This document shows, piece after piece, positions 54,890 through 64,000 of a stretch of 64,000 bases of DNA. The notes beneath the pieces are model-generated. The model did not search any database. It saw only the letters and a list, made by a program, of their open reading frames with translations, and was not told the origin of the DNA. Position 1 is the first letter of the stretch. Each line of letters opens with the position of its first letter. The position numbers and the translations under genes were made by a program. Origin of the DNA: Vombatus ursinus (Eukaryota; Chordata; Mammalia; Diprotodontia; Vombatidae); contig NW_020954550.1 of assembly GCF_900497805.2 (NCBI RefSeq), forward strand, positions 36,315,577 through 36,379,576, given 5' to 3'.

Positions 54890-55335
54890 TTGCCTAGCAA
54901 AGAACTGGAAACAAAGTGGATGCCCTTCAGTTGGGGAATGACTGACAAAGAACAACAACAAAAAGCTTCATGCTACATGAAAATAATGGAATCTTAGGGT
55001 GCAATAAGAAAAGACAAATATGAGAAATTTGGAAAAACATGGGAAGATCTGTGTGAATTACTACAGAGCGAAAAGACAGAACCAAAAGAACAATAAACAT
55101 GACAACTACAACATTGTACATGAAAGGTTAACCTAGAGGAGGCTGTGATGAATAAGTGAAAAACCTACCAGTGATGGCCCTGGAGAAGAGATAATAAAGT
55201 ACACCTTCCTCCTCATCTCAAGAATCAGAGGACTCCTAGGTCAGAATGTTGTTACAGGGTTTTGATTTCATTTCCCCCTGAGTTGGGGAAGGAGAAAGGT
55301 AAGAGGAAGAGAAAATAAATGTTTACTAATTAAAA
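54890..55335 (+). mobile_element. L1-type LINE 3' end
   Basis: GCAAAGAACTGGAAACAAAG, CTTCAGTTGGGGAATGACTG, CATGGGAAGATCTGTGTG and TTTGATTTCATTTCCCCCTG, ending in TTTACTAATT plus A. Confidence 0.75.
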
Positions 55336-55494
55336 AAATATTTTCAAGGTGATAAAAATCTTAAATAAAATACAGTATTTGTAAAATATATTTTGATATA
55401 GGCCTCAAAATGTTTAGTCATTGAGCTTTTTTAAAAAGAAAATTATTTCTTAGTAATCCACTGTCAGTTGCATGCATTTACAAGAATACAAAAA

Positions 55495-55731
55495 TAGGTG
55501 GCAGTGGATAAGTGCCAGGCTTGGAGTCAGGAATGCCTGAGTTCAAATCCAGCCTCAGATATTTACTAGCTCTGTGACTTCGGTCAAGTCACTTAACCTT
55601 ATTTGTCTGAGTTTCCTCATCTGTAAAATGAGCTAGAGAAGGAAATGGCAAACCACTCTGGTTGCCGAGAAAAGCCCAAATAAGGTAAAAAAAAAGTCAG
55701 ATATGACTGAAAAATGGCTAAACTACAACAA
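55495..55731 (+). mobile_element. Marsupial SINE with RTE-like tail
   Basis: TAGGTGGCAGTGGATAAGTG head (slightly shortened), GAGTTCAAATCCAGCCTCAG, AGAAGGAAATGGCAAACCAC and GACTGAAAAATGGCTAAAC. Confidence 0.87.
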
Positions 55732-55739
55732 TACCAGAG

Positions 55740-56380
55740 TAGAAGGGCAGTAGTTAAGTGTCCTACAAATTGCCCCCAAAACCTAACAGCAGAGATGGTT
55801 AGGTAGAGAAAATCCCCTTTTTTTTAAACTAGGAAATTTCATCAGATTTTATGCAGACCAACAGCATCATAGCACTACATTACGTTGTTGTTTTCAATTT
55901 CCCTGACTGTTAACCAAAAAGAAATAGAAGTTAATAGTTGGGAGCTTAGAAATACACAACTAGAACTTTCCCCCCCAATAATTTGTAAATAGCTATTCAG
56001 AGGCCTCTTACAAGAAAGCAGATCAAAGGTAGGTGAAAAACTATCTGAAAGGTTTTGGGTGAAAAAGAAGCTAATATTCTTGAAGCATCAAGACAAGCTT
56101 TGGGAATGTCTCTCACCAGAAAGAGAAGGCAAGTTAATTATGCTCAATCTTGAGACAGAGCCAGAGATTAATAAAGATTAGTGAGTAAGGAAACCAAATC
56201 ATTAAGAACACCTATATTTCTTTAAATCTTGCTTTATACTGTTTTATCTTCTTATAATCTTTTTTATAGTTTTAAAATTTATAAGATTTTTTTTTTGCAA
56301 ATTGAAAATAAGTGTGGTAAAGAAAGCTAATGTTTCTTTCAATTATACTCCACTCTTAAAAATCCCTTGAATTCATTGCC
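55740..56380. other. Intronic sequence, nothing recognised
   Basis: AT-rich sequence with no recognised element. Confidence 0.4.
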
Positions 56381-56389
56381 CCTTCATCT

Positions 56390-57175
56390 GATCATTAGTC
56401 ACTGGGGTTGCCAAACCCCAACCCAAGTCACTCCCCCAATATGCCTTCTCTATTTCTTCTAACATGATGCTGAATACTACTGGAAAAAAGCCATACAATA
56501 ATACTACCGCAATTTGTTTTATCTCATCTCAGCTGAGGCCATCACTGCTGCGTGGTAATCCTTTTATTCCTTCCGATTTGACTCTATCATATGCTGAGCC
56601 CTATTTATTTTAAAGGCCTCTTTGTTCCTCAAACCCCTTTCCCCTTCCTCCTCAGCAGATGACCTTACTCAGAAGAGACAGAGTTCATCCATCAAACGTT
56701 CCTTCTCTTCCCTTACACCACAGATCAAAGTTCACATACATCATTCCTCCTTCAGTCCTCCTTTACCCTTAAATAAGAGCTAGCCCCTATCCTTGCCAAA
56801 GCCTTGGTCCTTATGCCTACTTTTTCTTCTGGGAGCTTGCCTCCTTGACCCTTCTCTCTCTTTCTCTTCTTGGTCTTTTCTATTAGCTCCTTTCCGGATG
56901 CTCACTATCCTGTATCCTCCCCCCTTCAAAATCATTCACTTACACCCTCCATTCTCTTCCACTATCCATGCCATGCCTCTGCTCCCTTTCACAAGGAGAC
57001 TCCTGCCTCTCTCCACCCTTGGCAATCAGACTTCCAACTTGTGAAGATTACTCTATCTGAGGTTACTGAGGATCTGTTGGTGACTAGAAAAGGGTGAATC
57101 CAGGGTCCTTTCTCAGTCTTCATTCTATTTGACCTCTCTGCAGCTTGTGACCCTATCAAATACCCCTTCCCTAGA
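56390..57175 (+). mobile_element. L2 LINE ORF2 upstream fragment
   Basis: Decayed L2 ORF2. The clearest landmark is TTTGACCTCTCTGCAGCTTG, encoding DLSAACDPIK where the family reads D-L-S-A-A-F-D-T-V (reverse transcriptase). An antisense L2 tail (AATAAGCATTTATTAAGTC) adjoins at 57183-57280. Confidence 0.6.
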
Positions 57176-57279
57176 CATCATGCAATAAGCATTTATTAAG
57201 TCTCAACTGTGTGGTAGGTGCACGGAATATAAGGCTAAATACTCTTTGACCTTAAGGAATGTATATGCTATTGTGGGAG

Positions 57280-57860
57280 AAAACACATGTGTATGTACAC
57301 ATATACTATACAAACATATGTATATATACATGTAAACATGTGTATCTATCTTGAGCTATATTCTCTATTGTGCGTGAATATATGTATATATACATAAACA
57401 TATGATAAAATTGCACTAAGACTTTAGGGGCATCCTATACACACATGCATACATGCAAAATACATATATGCACATAATACAATGTGTATATAGTTGCACA
57501 TGCACATGTAAATATGGTATGTATGACTATATATGAATAAACACATATATGTCTGTATACACACATATTGCACAAAAACTTTGGGGACACCCCGTAGTCA
57601 CATATATTATGCATACATTTCTGTCTACAATACATCTAGGCACACATATACAAACATGCATACCTGTATAGATGTATACATGCACTTATGTACATAAGCG
57701 TATGAGTGTGTGTTGTATGTGTGTGTGTGTGTATACACATCCACATATGCATGCATACACACAAACACATATAAAGCCACACTGACTCTGGGGACACCCT
57801 ATACACACATGTGTATACATACATGCATGTATATACACGTGCATATACACATACGAATGT
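57280..57860. repeat. Tandem array of (TATACA)-type repeats with mariner-end motifs
   Basis: Alternating TA/CA/TG sequence carries three copies of an ACTTT-GGGGACACCC motif: 57411-57440, 57568-57600 and 57770-57803. Each is followed by TATACACACATGCATACATGC-like sequence. The motif is the inverse of the mariner end GGGTGTCCCCAAAGT. Confidence 0.65.
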
Positions 57861-57892
57861 CTCTATGTGGATATAGATGCATGTGCGTATAA

Positions 57893-57950
57893 ATGGTTGT
57901 TGTCCTTTGTAGTCAAAAAGGATCAAAATGACATCACTATGTTAGGGTCA
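57893..57950 (-). mobile_element. SINE 3' end fragment
   Basis: GGTTGTTGTCCTTTGTAGTC and ATGACATCACTATGTTAGGG are the inverse of the 3' end seen at 63219-63400. Confidence 0.5.
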
Positions 57951-57984
57951 TTCTTAAGAGGAAAGATACTAGAACCTGGAGAGA

Positions 57985-58330
57985 ATCAATCAATCAACAA
58001 GCATTTATTAAGCACCTACCAGGCACCATACTTGGTGTTGGAGATACAAGGACAAATGTGAAAGCACTTGTCTTCAAGGGAATTTTATTCTGATGGGGAC
58101 AACAACAGGCACTTTTCTAGGGCTATACAAAACACATAGAAATGGAGGAGGAGGAAGAGGGATCGGCTAGGGGATGAGGTGAGGGCCAGGAAAGGCCTCT
58201 TATAGGAAGTGGCCCTTGTGTGGAGTCCTGAAGGAAACCAAAGCTTCTAGGCGAGAAGAAGGAACATTTCATGAATGGGGACAGAGAGCTTAAAGAAGAG
58301 AGATAAGAAGATGCCTTATGTGAGGAACAA
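57985..58330 (-). mobile_element. L2 LINE, antisense fragment
   Basis: ATCAATCAACAAGCATTTATT, GCACCTACCAGGCACCATAC, then GCCCTTGTGTGGAGTCCTG, as in the antisense L2 at 8398. Confidence 0.65.
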
Positions 58331-58967
58331 CAAGAAGGCTAGTATGTCTGGACTACTAAGGATGGAGACATTTGTATTACATGTCATATGCACATATACA
58401 TACATATGGTACTTTTGCTTGCTTGCTAAATGTCTAAAAGCTCACATACTTTCCATGCACACATATAGACATTTGTTTATTAACTTAGCTCTTGCATCCC
58501 TGAGCTTGCTGACAAATCTCACCGACATAAGGGTCACTTACAAAGTTATATAAGGAAGATTTAGGAGACAGCACAAACTGGAGAGCTAATTGTTAAATTT
58601 TCAGGATGAGCATTTACATCATTGAAATTGGCAAATGCTACATGGGTTGATTTATTGTTTTGTTGATTGTCTAGACATAAGAAAGTGATGGAGAAAATGA
58701 TGTTGGTGCAGATTAAAGTTAAAAATGTGTTGTTGTTGTTTTCTTTCAGAGAGCTGGTTATTAAACATTTACCAGCACATCTCCAGAAGGTTCCATCTGT
58801 TTGGGGTACATAATAAGCTTTGGAGGCCCACAACAAACTAGTCCACTGCTCTTTTTACTCCTTCATCAAACTGTGAGCTCAAAGAGCCAGGTTCAGAAAA
58901 TTATAGTAGCTCACTAAGTAAGGAATGAAAGATAATATCTCCAAAAGCAGATGCCCTCCAACTGAGA

Positions 58968-59122
58968 TTCTTAACCTGGCTTCCATAAACTTCAAAAACC
59001 TGCTGTGTAATCCTATTGTTTTATTTTGTGCATTTTAAACTATTATTCTGAGAAGGGGTCTTTAGGCTTCACTACCCTACCAGAATGGTCCATGACACAA
59101 AAAAAGGTTAAAAACCTGCTTC
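58968..59122. mobile_element. hAT ORSL-like element
   Basis: AGATTCTTAACCTGGCTTCC left, ATTATTCTGAGAAGGGGTCT middle, CATGACACAAAAAAAGGTTA right end. Confidence 0.7.
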
Positions 59123-59339
59123 TGAATATGGAAACAGAAAGATCAAGTGATGCTGTGTGTTCTCATTGCCCATGGACATCCACACCCTGTGTTGCTGTAG
59201 AGTTACTCAGACATGGAGAAGATATGTTACTTTAAGAGAATCAGCTTGGGGAGGGGACAAGATAGTTATGCTCTGTCTTAATTAAGGATCAGCAGCTGTG
59301 GCTATGTATCCTTAATGTCATGGGGATTAAAGTTTGAAT

Positions 59340-59596
59340 TTGTTTTTGTTTAGTTGTGTCCAACTTTTCTTAACCCTATTTGGGTTGGGTTTTTGTTCTT
59401 GTTTTGGGTTTGTTTTTTTTTTGGCAAAGATACTGGAGTGGTTTGCCATTTCTTTCTTTAGGTCATTTTACAGATGAGGAATTGAGGCAAACAGGGTTGA
59501 GTGACTTGTCCAGGGTCACTCAGCTAGTAAGCATTGGATTTGAACTCAAGTCTTCCTGACTTGAGGCCCATATGTTCTATCCACTGTGCCACCTCG
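59340..59596 (-). mobile_element. Marsupial SINE with RTE-like tail
   Basis: TTTAGTTGTGTCCAACTTTTC start of tail, a GTTTT-rich expansion, GATACTGGAGTGGTTTGCC, GGTCACTCAGCTAGTAAGC, ending GTGCCACCTCG. Confidence 0.87.
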
Positions 59597-59744
59597 TACA
59601 TAGACAGATAGGTCTATGTGCATGGCTTCATTTCCATGCTGACAGGGAGCGTAATTTTTTTTTCATTGAGGTACAGAATTCAGAGCCTAGAAAGGACTAA
59701 CTACCTCCCCTCATTTTGTTAAAGGCTGAGCATGGTATCTTCTA

Positions 59745-61175
59745 ATTTTCATACATTTCAGTAACCTCACTTGCCAGAACCCAATACACACACCTACTTG
59801 TCTGACTACTCACCGTTAGCCTCTTCTTCTGGACCATCATCCCTCTTTTGCCCATTAAATACAGGTGTCCCCAAGGCTCTATCCTGAGCCCTCTTCTCTC
59901 CTCCTCAGTAATATCATTGGCTCCCATTAATCCAACTATCATTTCTTAGTATATAACTACCAGATCCATTCATCCACCAATCTATCTATCCATCTGTCTG
60001 TCTCTCTGTCTGTCTAACTATCCATCTATCCTTTACTTTTCTCTCCTGAACACTAGGCTTGCATTGCCAGCTGTTAGCCCGAAATGTTTCCTGGAAGTTC
60101 CATCAACATCTCAAACCCAACATTTTCAAATCAGAACTCTTCATATATTCCCAAAACCTATGCATCCTCTCAACTTCCTTGTTTCTACTGAGGATATCAC
60201 CATCCTTCCAGTCACTTTTCACAACTTAAAAGTAATCCTTCCCTCTCTTCCCTTAATCCCCAAATCCAAATGTTAAATCTCATTAATTTTTACCTCTGCA
60301 ACATTTCTCCCATCCATACATTTCTCTCCACTCATACACTCACTTCAATTTTTCAGTGTTTCAACTCTTCCTGTTTGGACTATTTCAACTGGTCTTCCTG
60401 TTTCTAGTTTCACCCTCTTGATCCATCTTATATATACTTTTAATTCATTTTTTTTATTTACTTTTGGGGGGAGGTAATTGGGGTTAAGTGATTTGTCCAG
60501 GGTCACACAGCTAGTAAGTGTCTGAGGCTGGATTTGAAGCCAGGGCCTCCTGACTCCAGGTCTGGTGCTCTATCCACTGTGCCACTCAGCTGCCCCTATA
60601 TGGTGTTTTAACATTCCTAATATACAAGTCTGACCATATTACTCCCCTACTAAGAAATACTCAGTGGCTCTCTATTGATTCTACAATAAAATATATACTC
60701 CTTAGTTGACCATGTAAAAGCCTATCTAACTGGCTCCCACAGACTTTTCTAGACTTATTTCATATTACTTCCTTTCATTTACCTTACAGTACAGCCAAAT
60801 GGACCTATAAACTGTTCTCCAAACTTGGCATGAAACTTTACATTTACATGCCTTTGTATAGGTTATTCTGCATGACTGGATTCCACTGCCTCCCCCTTCC
60901 TTTTGCCTCTTGGATTCCCTTGCTTCCTTCAAGCCTAAAATCAGGGGCCATCTCCTGCAGGAGGCCCTTCCTAATCTTTCCCATTTGTTAGTGTTCTCTC
61001 CTACCTGAAATAACCTTGTATTTACTCATCTGTGTACAAGATGAATCGTTCCTGTAGAATGTAAGCTCCTTGAGGTCAGGGGCTACTTCATATTTTTCTT
61101 TTGTATACCCAGGCCTAACACAGTGTCCTATTAGTAGTAAGTATTTAATAAAAATTTGTTGAATTATCCATATAT
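59745..61175 (+). mobile_element. L2 LINE, long ORF2-to-tail copy
   Basis: It runs from ORF2 (GGTGTCCCCAAGGCTCTATC, encoding the V-P-Q-G-S reverse transcriptase motif region) through TGGACTATTTCAACTGGTC, AGTGGCTCTCTATTGATTC and CTCCTGCAGGAGGCCCTTCC to TTTAATAAAAATTTGTTGAA. It is split by a SINE at 60449-60596. An ATCT/GTCT repeat (59979-60030) lies inside. No intact open frame. Confidence 0.8.
60449..60596 (-). mobile_element. Marsupial tRNA-derived SINE nested in L2
   Basis: The minus strand begins GGGGCAGCTGAGTGGCACAG and ends in an A-rich tail. TATAT-containing sequence lies on both flanks. Confidence 0.88.
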
Positions 61176-61199
61176 ATATATAGGGTAGCCTGGTCATTC

Positions 61200-61570
61200 A
61201 GACAATAAAGTTATAAGCAACATGCTTGTTCAACTGGTAGTAGCTTATCCTAACTTTAGGCCATACACTTGGGAGGAAAACAAGGGCCTCATGAGTCTCT
61301 CTTGTTAACTACAAACTATAAAGTGATGCTAAGTGTCACACAAAGTCTCTCAGAGAGCTGGGGTTGCCTGTACCATGAGTTAATCACTTAATTGAAAAGT
61401 AATTATTGAGCATCCACTCCATATCCTAAACTGTGCTAGCGTCTGTGAGACTACAGTGGACAGAATGGGCTTTCAATTAACTCTAATATCTGAACCCTTC
61501 CCAGATAAGTCACAGGGTTAAAAATAAAAAATAATGAATTTTTTCCCCAAAACTTAAGTTTTTACATTTG
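61200..61570. other. Intronic sequence, one L2 scrap
   Basis: An antisense L2 tail at about 61395-61480 (ATTATTGAGCATCCACTCC). The rest is unrecognised. Confidence 0.4.
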
Positions 61571-61574
61571 TCAA

Positions 61575-62045
61575 ACACAAGGTTTTTGTAATTATTTGCT
61601 ATTGTAAATTGTATGTCTATTACTCTGTTCCACTGATCTACCTTTCTATTTTTTTTAGCCAGTACCAGATAGTTTTGATAATTACTGCTAAACCTTCTTC
61701 CTTTACATTCCCAAATTAACTACAAAAGAAGACTCCATCTGCATCCCAAGAAAGAACTGATAAGTAGAAATATGTATAGAATGATTTTACATACATACAC
61801 ACACACATATTTGTGTCTAATGATAGCCATCTCTAGGGCAAGGAGGGAGGAAGGGAGGGAAGAAAAAAAGGAAAAAGAAGTTACACTGTAACTTCATTAT
61901 ATATTTAAAAGGAACAGCAAGTTGTACATAATAGATTGGCAGTTTCATATTCATCCATCTTTATTTTTTCCCTATTCTGATATGTTATGGAAATACTTGT
62001 TTTATTTTTTAAGTTCAGAATAAAATAAATAAAATTTTAAAATCT
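61575..62045. mobile_element. L1 LINE with inverted 5' part (twin priming)
   Basis: The left part (about 61575-61720) is antisense L1 ORF2 (TCTGTTCCACTGATCTACC, GTACCAGATAGTTTTGATAA). The right part (about 61725-62045) is a sense L1 3' UTR (TCTGCATCCCAAGAAAGAAC, CATCTCTAGGGCAAGGAGG) with an A-rich end. Confidence 0.65.
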
Positions 62046-62171
62046 ATATAAAATAAACATATTTGTCAGACATTTTGTTTGAGTAAAGATAAATAAGGCC
62101 TGTCTGAAGCAAAACTGTGAAGTCTTAACTTTCAAAGTCTCTAGTCTTCACCTCTTATTCTTTTTCTCTAC

Positions 62172-62407
62172 AGTTGTTCAGTTGTGACCAATTCTTCAAG
62201 ACTCCGTTTGGGGTTTTCTTGATAAAGATACGGGAGTGGTTTGTCATTCAGTTCATTTTGCTGATGAGGAAACTGAGGGTAACAGGGTCAAGTGACTTAC
62301 CAGGGTCACATAGCTGGCAAGTGTCTGAAGCCAGATTTGAACTCATGAAGATGAATCTTCCTGACTCCAAGCTGGGTGCTCAATCTATTATGCCACCTAG
62401 CTGCCCT
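62172..62407 (-). mobile_element. Marsupial SINE with RTE-like tail
   Basis: GTTGTTCAGTTGTGACCAATT, GGAGTGGTTTGTCATTCAG, GGGTCACATAGCTGGCAAG and GCCACCTAGCTGCCC. Confidence 0.87.
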
Positions 62408-62634
62408 TCTCCATAGTAAAATACACCTTGTCAGGTACCTAGAGCTTTCCTTCTTCCTTAACCACTCTTATCCCCTTTCAAAAAAGGAAAGATTTTAAGA
62501 TGTCTATAGGTTTTGACTGAAATTCATTCATACCAATGATGTCCCAAGTATTACTTTTCATCTCTTATTGTGGATAAAAGACTTTTTTCCCTTCAAAAGA
62601 TTTTTTAAAATAGTGAGTAGTTTGGGGGGATTGG

Positions 62635-62800
62635 GATAGGGAGCAGGAGCAGTACCACGAAACTGCCTTCCCAGAGGACCTTGGTTCAAAACTCACCTCT
62701 GATGTCCTTTACCTATGCGATATTAGACAAGGCCCTTAACTTTCCCAGGGTTTAATTTCTTCATCTGTACAACGACAGGGTTGGACTAGACATGCTAGCA
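62635..62800 (+). mobile_element. MIR SINE
   Basis: GGACCTTGGTTCAAAACTCACC, TTTCTTCATCTGTACAACG and GGTTGGACTAGACATGCTAG. Confidence 0.6.
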
Positions 62801-62802
62801 CA

Positions 62803-63033
62803 AAGGTTCTTAACCTGGAGTCTGTGAACTTTTTTTTTTCTTTTTCATTTTTATATTTATATGTATTTGTATATATTATATATTTTATTTCATTTTTACT
62901 TCAATATAATTGATCTCCTTTGTAATCTCACATGTATTATCCTACGCACTGTAGCACATTATTCTGAGGAGTCCATAGGCTGCCCCAGCCTCCCCAGGGG
63001 GTTCATGAGACAAGAGTTAACAACTCTTGCCCC
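62803..63033. mobile_element. hAT ORSL-like element
   Basis: AAGGTTCTTAACCTGGAGTC left end, TCAATATAATTGATCTCCTTTG interior, GGGTTCATGAGACAAGAGTTA right end. Confidence 0.75.
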
Positions 63034-63218
63034 AGAAGATCTCTTCCAGTTCTAGGTCCGTGGGTTAGTTTCTTTTGCCCCTGGTATTTATTATACTAAA
63101 GCTAGGCTTAAAGGTGAATTTGCTTTGGTGATTTGGGGATGTATGTCAGAGGGTGCTGGGAAGAGCTGAATCAGAAGGGACCTACCCCTCTTCCCCTCAC
63201 TCCATAACTCCTCCTAGG

Positions 63219-63400
63219 CCATCATCAATCATCTTGACTTTTGTCCTGTCACTGAACTTTGATGACTCTGTAGGAGAGAATGAGGCTGATGACTTTGTGA
63301 AGCTCTGCCTCATTTAAATCCAATTCACGAGCCAAAATATCACCCTTGTGATGTCATTGGTCTTCTTGGAGGACGAAGGATGAATGGCAGAAAGAAGAAG
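63219..63400 (+). mobile_element. Marsupial SINE of a second family
   Basis: GGCCATCATCAATCATCTTG, then TAGGAGAGAATGAGGCTGATG, TCATTTAAATCCAATTCACG, GATGTCATTGGTCTTCTTGG and GGACGAAGGATGAATGGC. It lacks the tRNA-type GGCAGCTAGGTGG head of the other SINEs. Its 3' end recurs, inverted, at 57893-57950. Confidence 0.65.
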
Positions 63401-64000
63401 AAGAACCACCCCTAACAGTTCCAGTCATTTATTATCTCTGTGTTCTCTTCATACTTGTTTCTCTGGTCTTCTCCTCCCCTTCTCCCACATAAAAGGTAGT
63501 CACGCTTAAAAACCAAAATAAAGCAAAACAAAAAAAGCATAATTCCCATCTTCCAGATGGGCACTCAACAGCCCTGGTGACACATGGGAGCTTGGAAGTG
63601 CCAACATGGCTATACCGTGTAACTGTAACTGGTCTGTAAGGAAACTGCCCCTCCCGTTCTCACCATGAAGAGGTATTACAGTAGCAGGCACATACCATTT
63701 GTATTGGTTATAGAGAACCTGGCCCCCTCCCCAACTTGCCTAAGAGTTGTAGAACTGATCCTCTGAGAAATAAGGTACTAAGGGTGCTCCCATCTGTATT
63801 CATTCTATCATGGAACTCTGGCCCTGGAGCATCCAATAGCCAAGCCCCACCCTCTCTACCCCATGCCCAACCCCTTTGTCCACATTGTTAGTCTGTGATT
63901 CTTCCAGAGACAGAGCCTTAAATTCTCATCCAGGGGAGCTGCGTCTGCTGTTATAATCCCATATAGAAATCTTTAATATAATTTCCTTTTAGAAATGATT
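63401..64000. other. Intronic or upstream sequence, nothing recognised
   Basis: No signal-peptide exon, CpG-rich promoter or repeat was recognised up to the window edge. Confidence 0.4.

Noticed and set aside
46488-64000. Search for EGFLAM exon 1 (signal peptide) and promoter
   Set aside because: No leucine-rich signal-peptide frame with a phase-1 donor and no CpG-rich stretch was recognised. It probably lies outside the window.
1-64000. LTR elements or retrovirus-like copies
   Set aside because: No LTR pairs, primer-binding sites or gag/pol/env-like remnants were recognised. All retroelements seen are LINEs and SINEs.

Overview
The window reads as vertebrate, and specifically marsupial, nuclear DNA. 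The evidence is its dense load of marsupial-type interspersed repeats: tRNA-headed SINEs whose tail resembles an RTE/BovB 3' end, THER1/MIR-like SINEs, marsupial-style L1 3' ends, and old L2, L3/CR1, hAT and mariner relics. There are no bacterial-type operons, no CRISPR array, no functional tRNA or rRNA genes, and I recognised no LTR element. Repeat family names are given from memory and were not checked against a library.

The only host gene I can support lies on the minus strand. Five short exons with canonical GT-AG borders and consistent phases join into two fibronectin type III (FN3) domains. They match, from memory, the N-terminal part of pikachurin (EGFLAM), the extracellular-matrix protein of the photoreceptor ribbon synapse that binds dystroglycan. 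In transcript order the exons are 46487-46378, 45720-45637, 34311-34194, 32383-32248 and 6799-6633. By comparison with the remembered human and mouse proteins these are probably exons 2 to 6. Exon 1 (signal peptide) should lie beyond the right edge or unrecognised in 46.5-64 kb, and the EGF and laminin G exons beyond the left edge.

The most interesting observation is a candidate 27-nt, phase-0 microexon at 43011-43037, in the 11.3 kb intron inside the first FN3 domain. It has a long pyrimidine tract, CAG and GTAAGT borders and an upstream UGC. It would add nine residues (GQLDEQAAF) to a loop that is contiguous in the remembered eutherian protein. Pikachurin acts in photoreceptors, and short UGC-flanked microexons are typical of neurons and photoreceptors, so this is a specific and testable idea.

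Region by region: 1-6.6 kb is the intron after the last visible exon, with hAT, L2, L3 and SINE relics and one exon-like patch on the plus strand. 6.8-32.2 kb is a 25 kb intron with a long antisense L2, several L1 3' ends, and an internally deleted L1 (about 18.7-22.0 kb) that holds a 747-base assembly gap. 32.4-34.2 kb is a short intron carrying an L3 with a SINE inside it. 34.3-45.6 kb is the microexon-bearing intron with nested MIR/hAT/SINE insertions and a long polypurine tract. 46.5-64 kb is mostly L1, L2, mariner and hAT debris, including an L1 with an inverted 5' part and a tandem array built on a mariner end.
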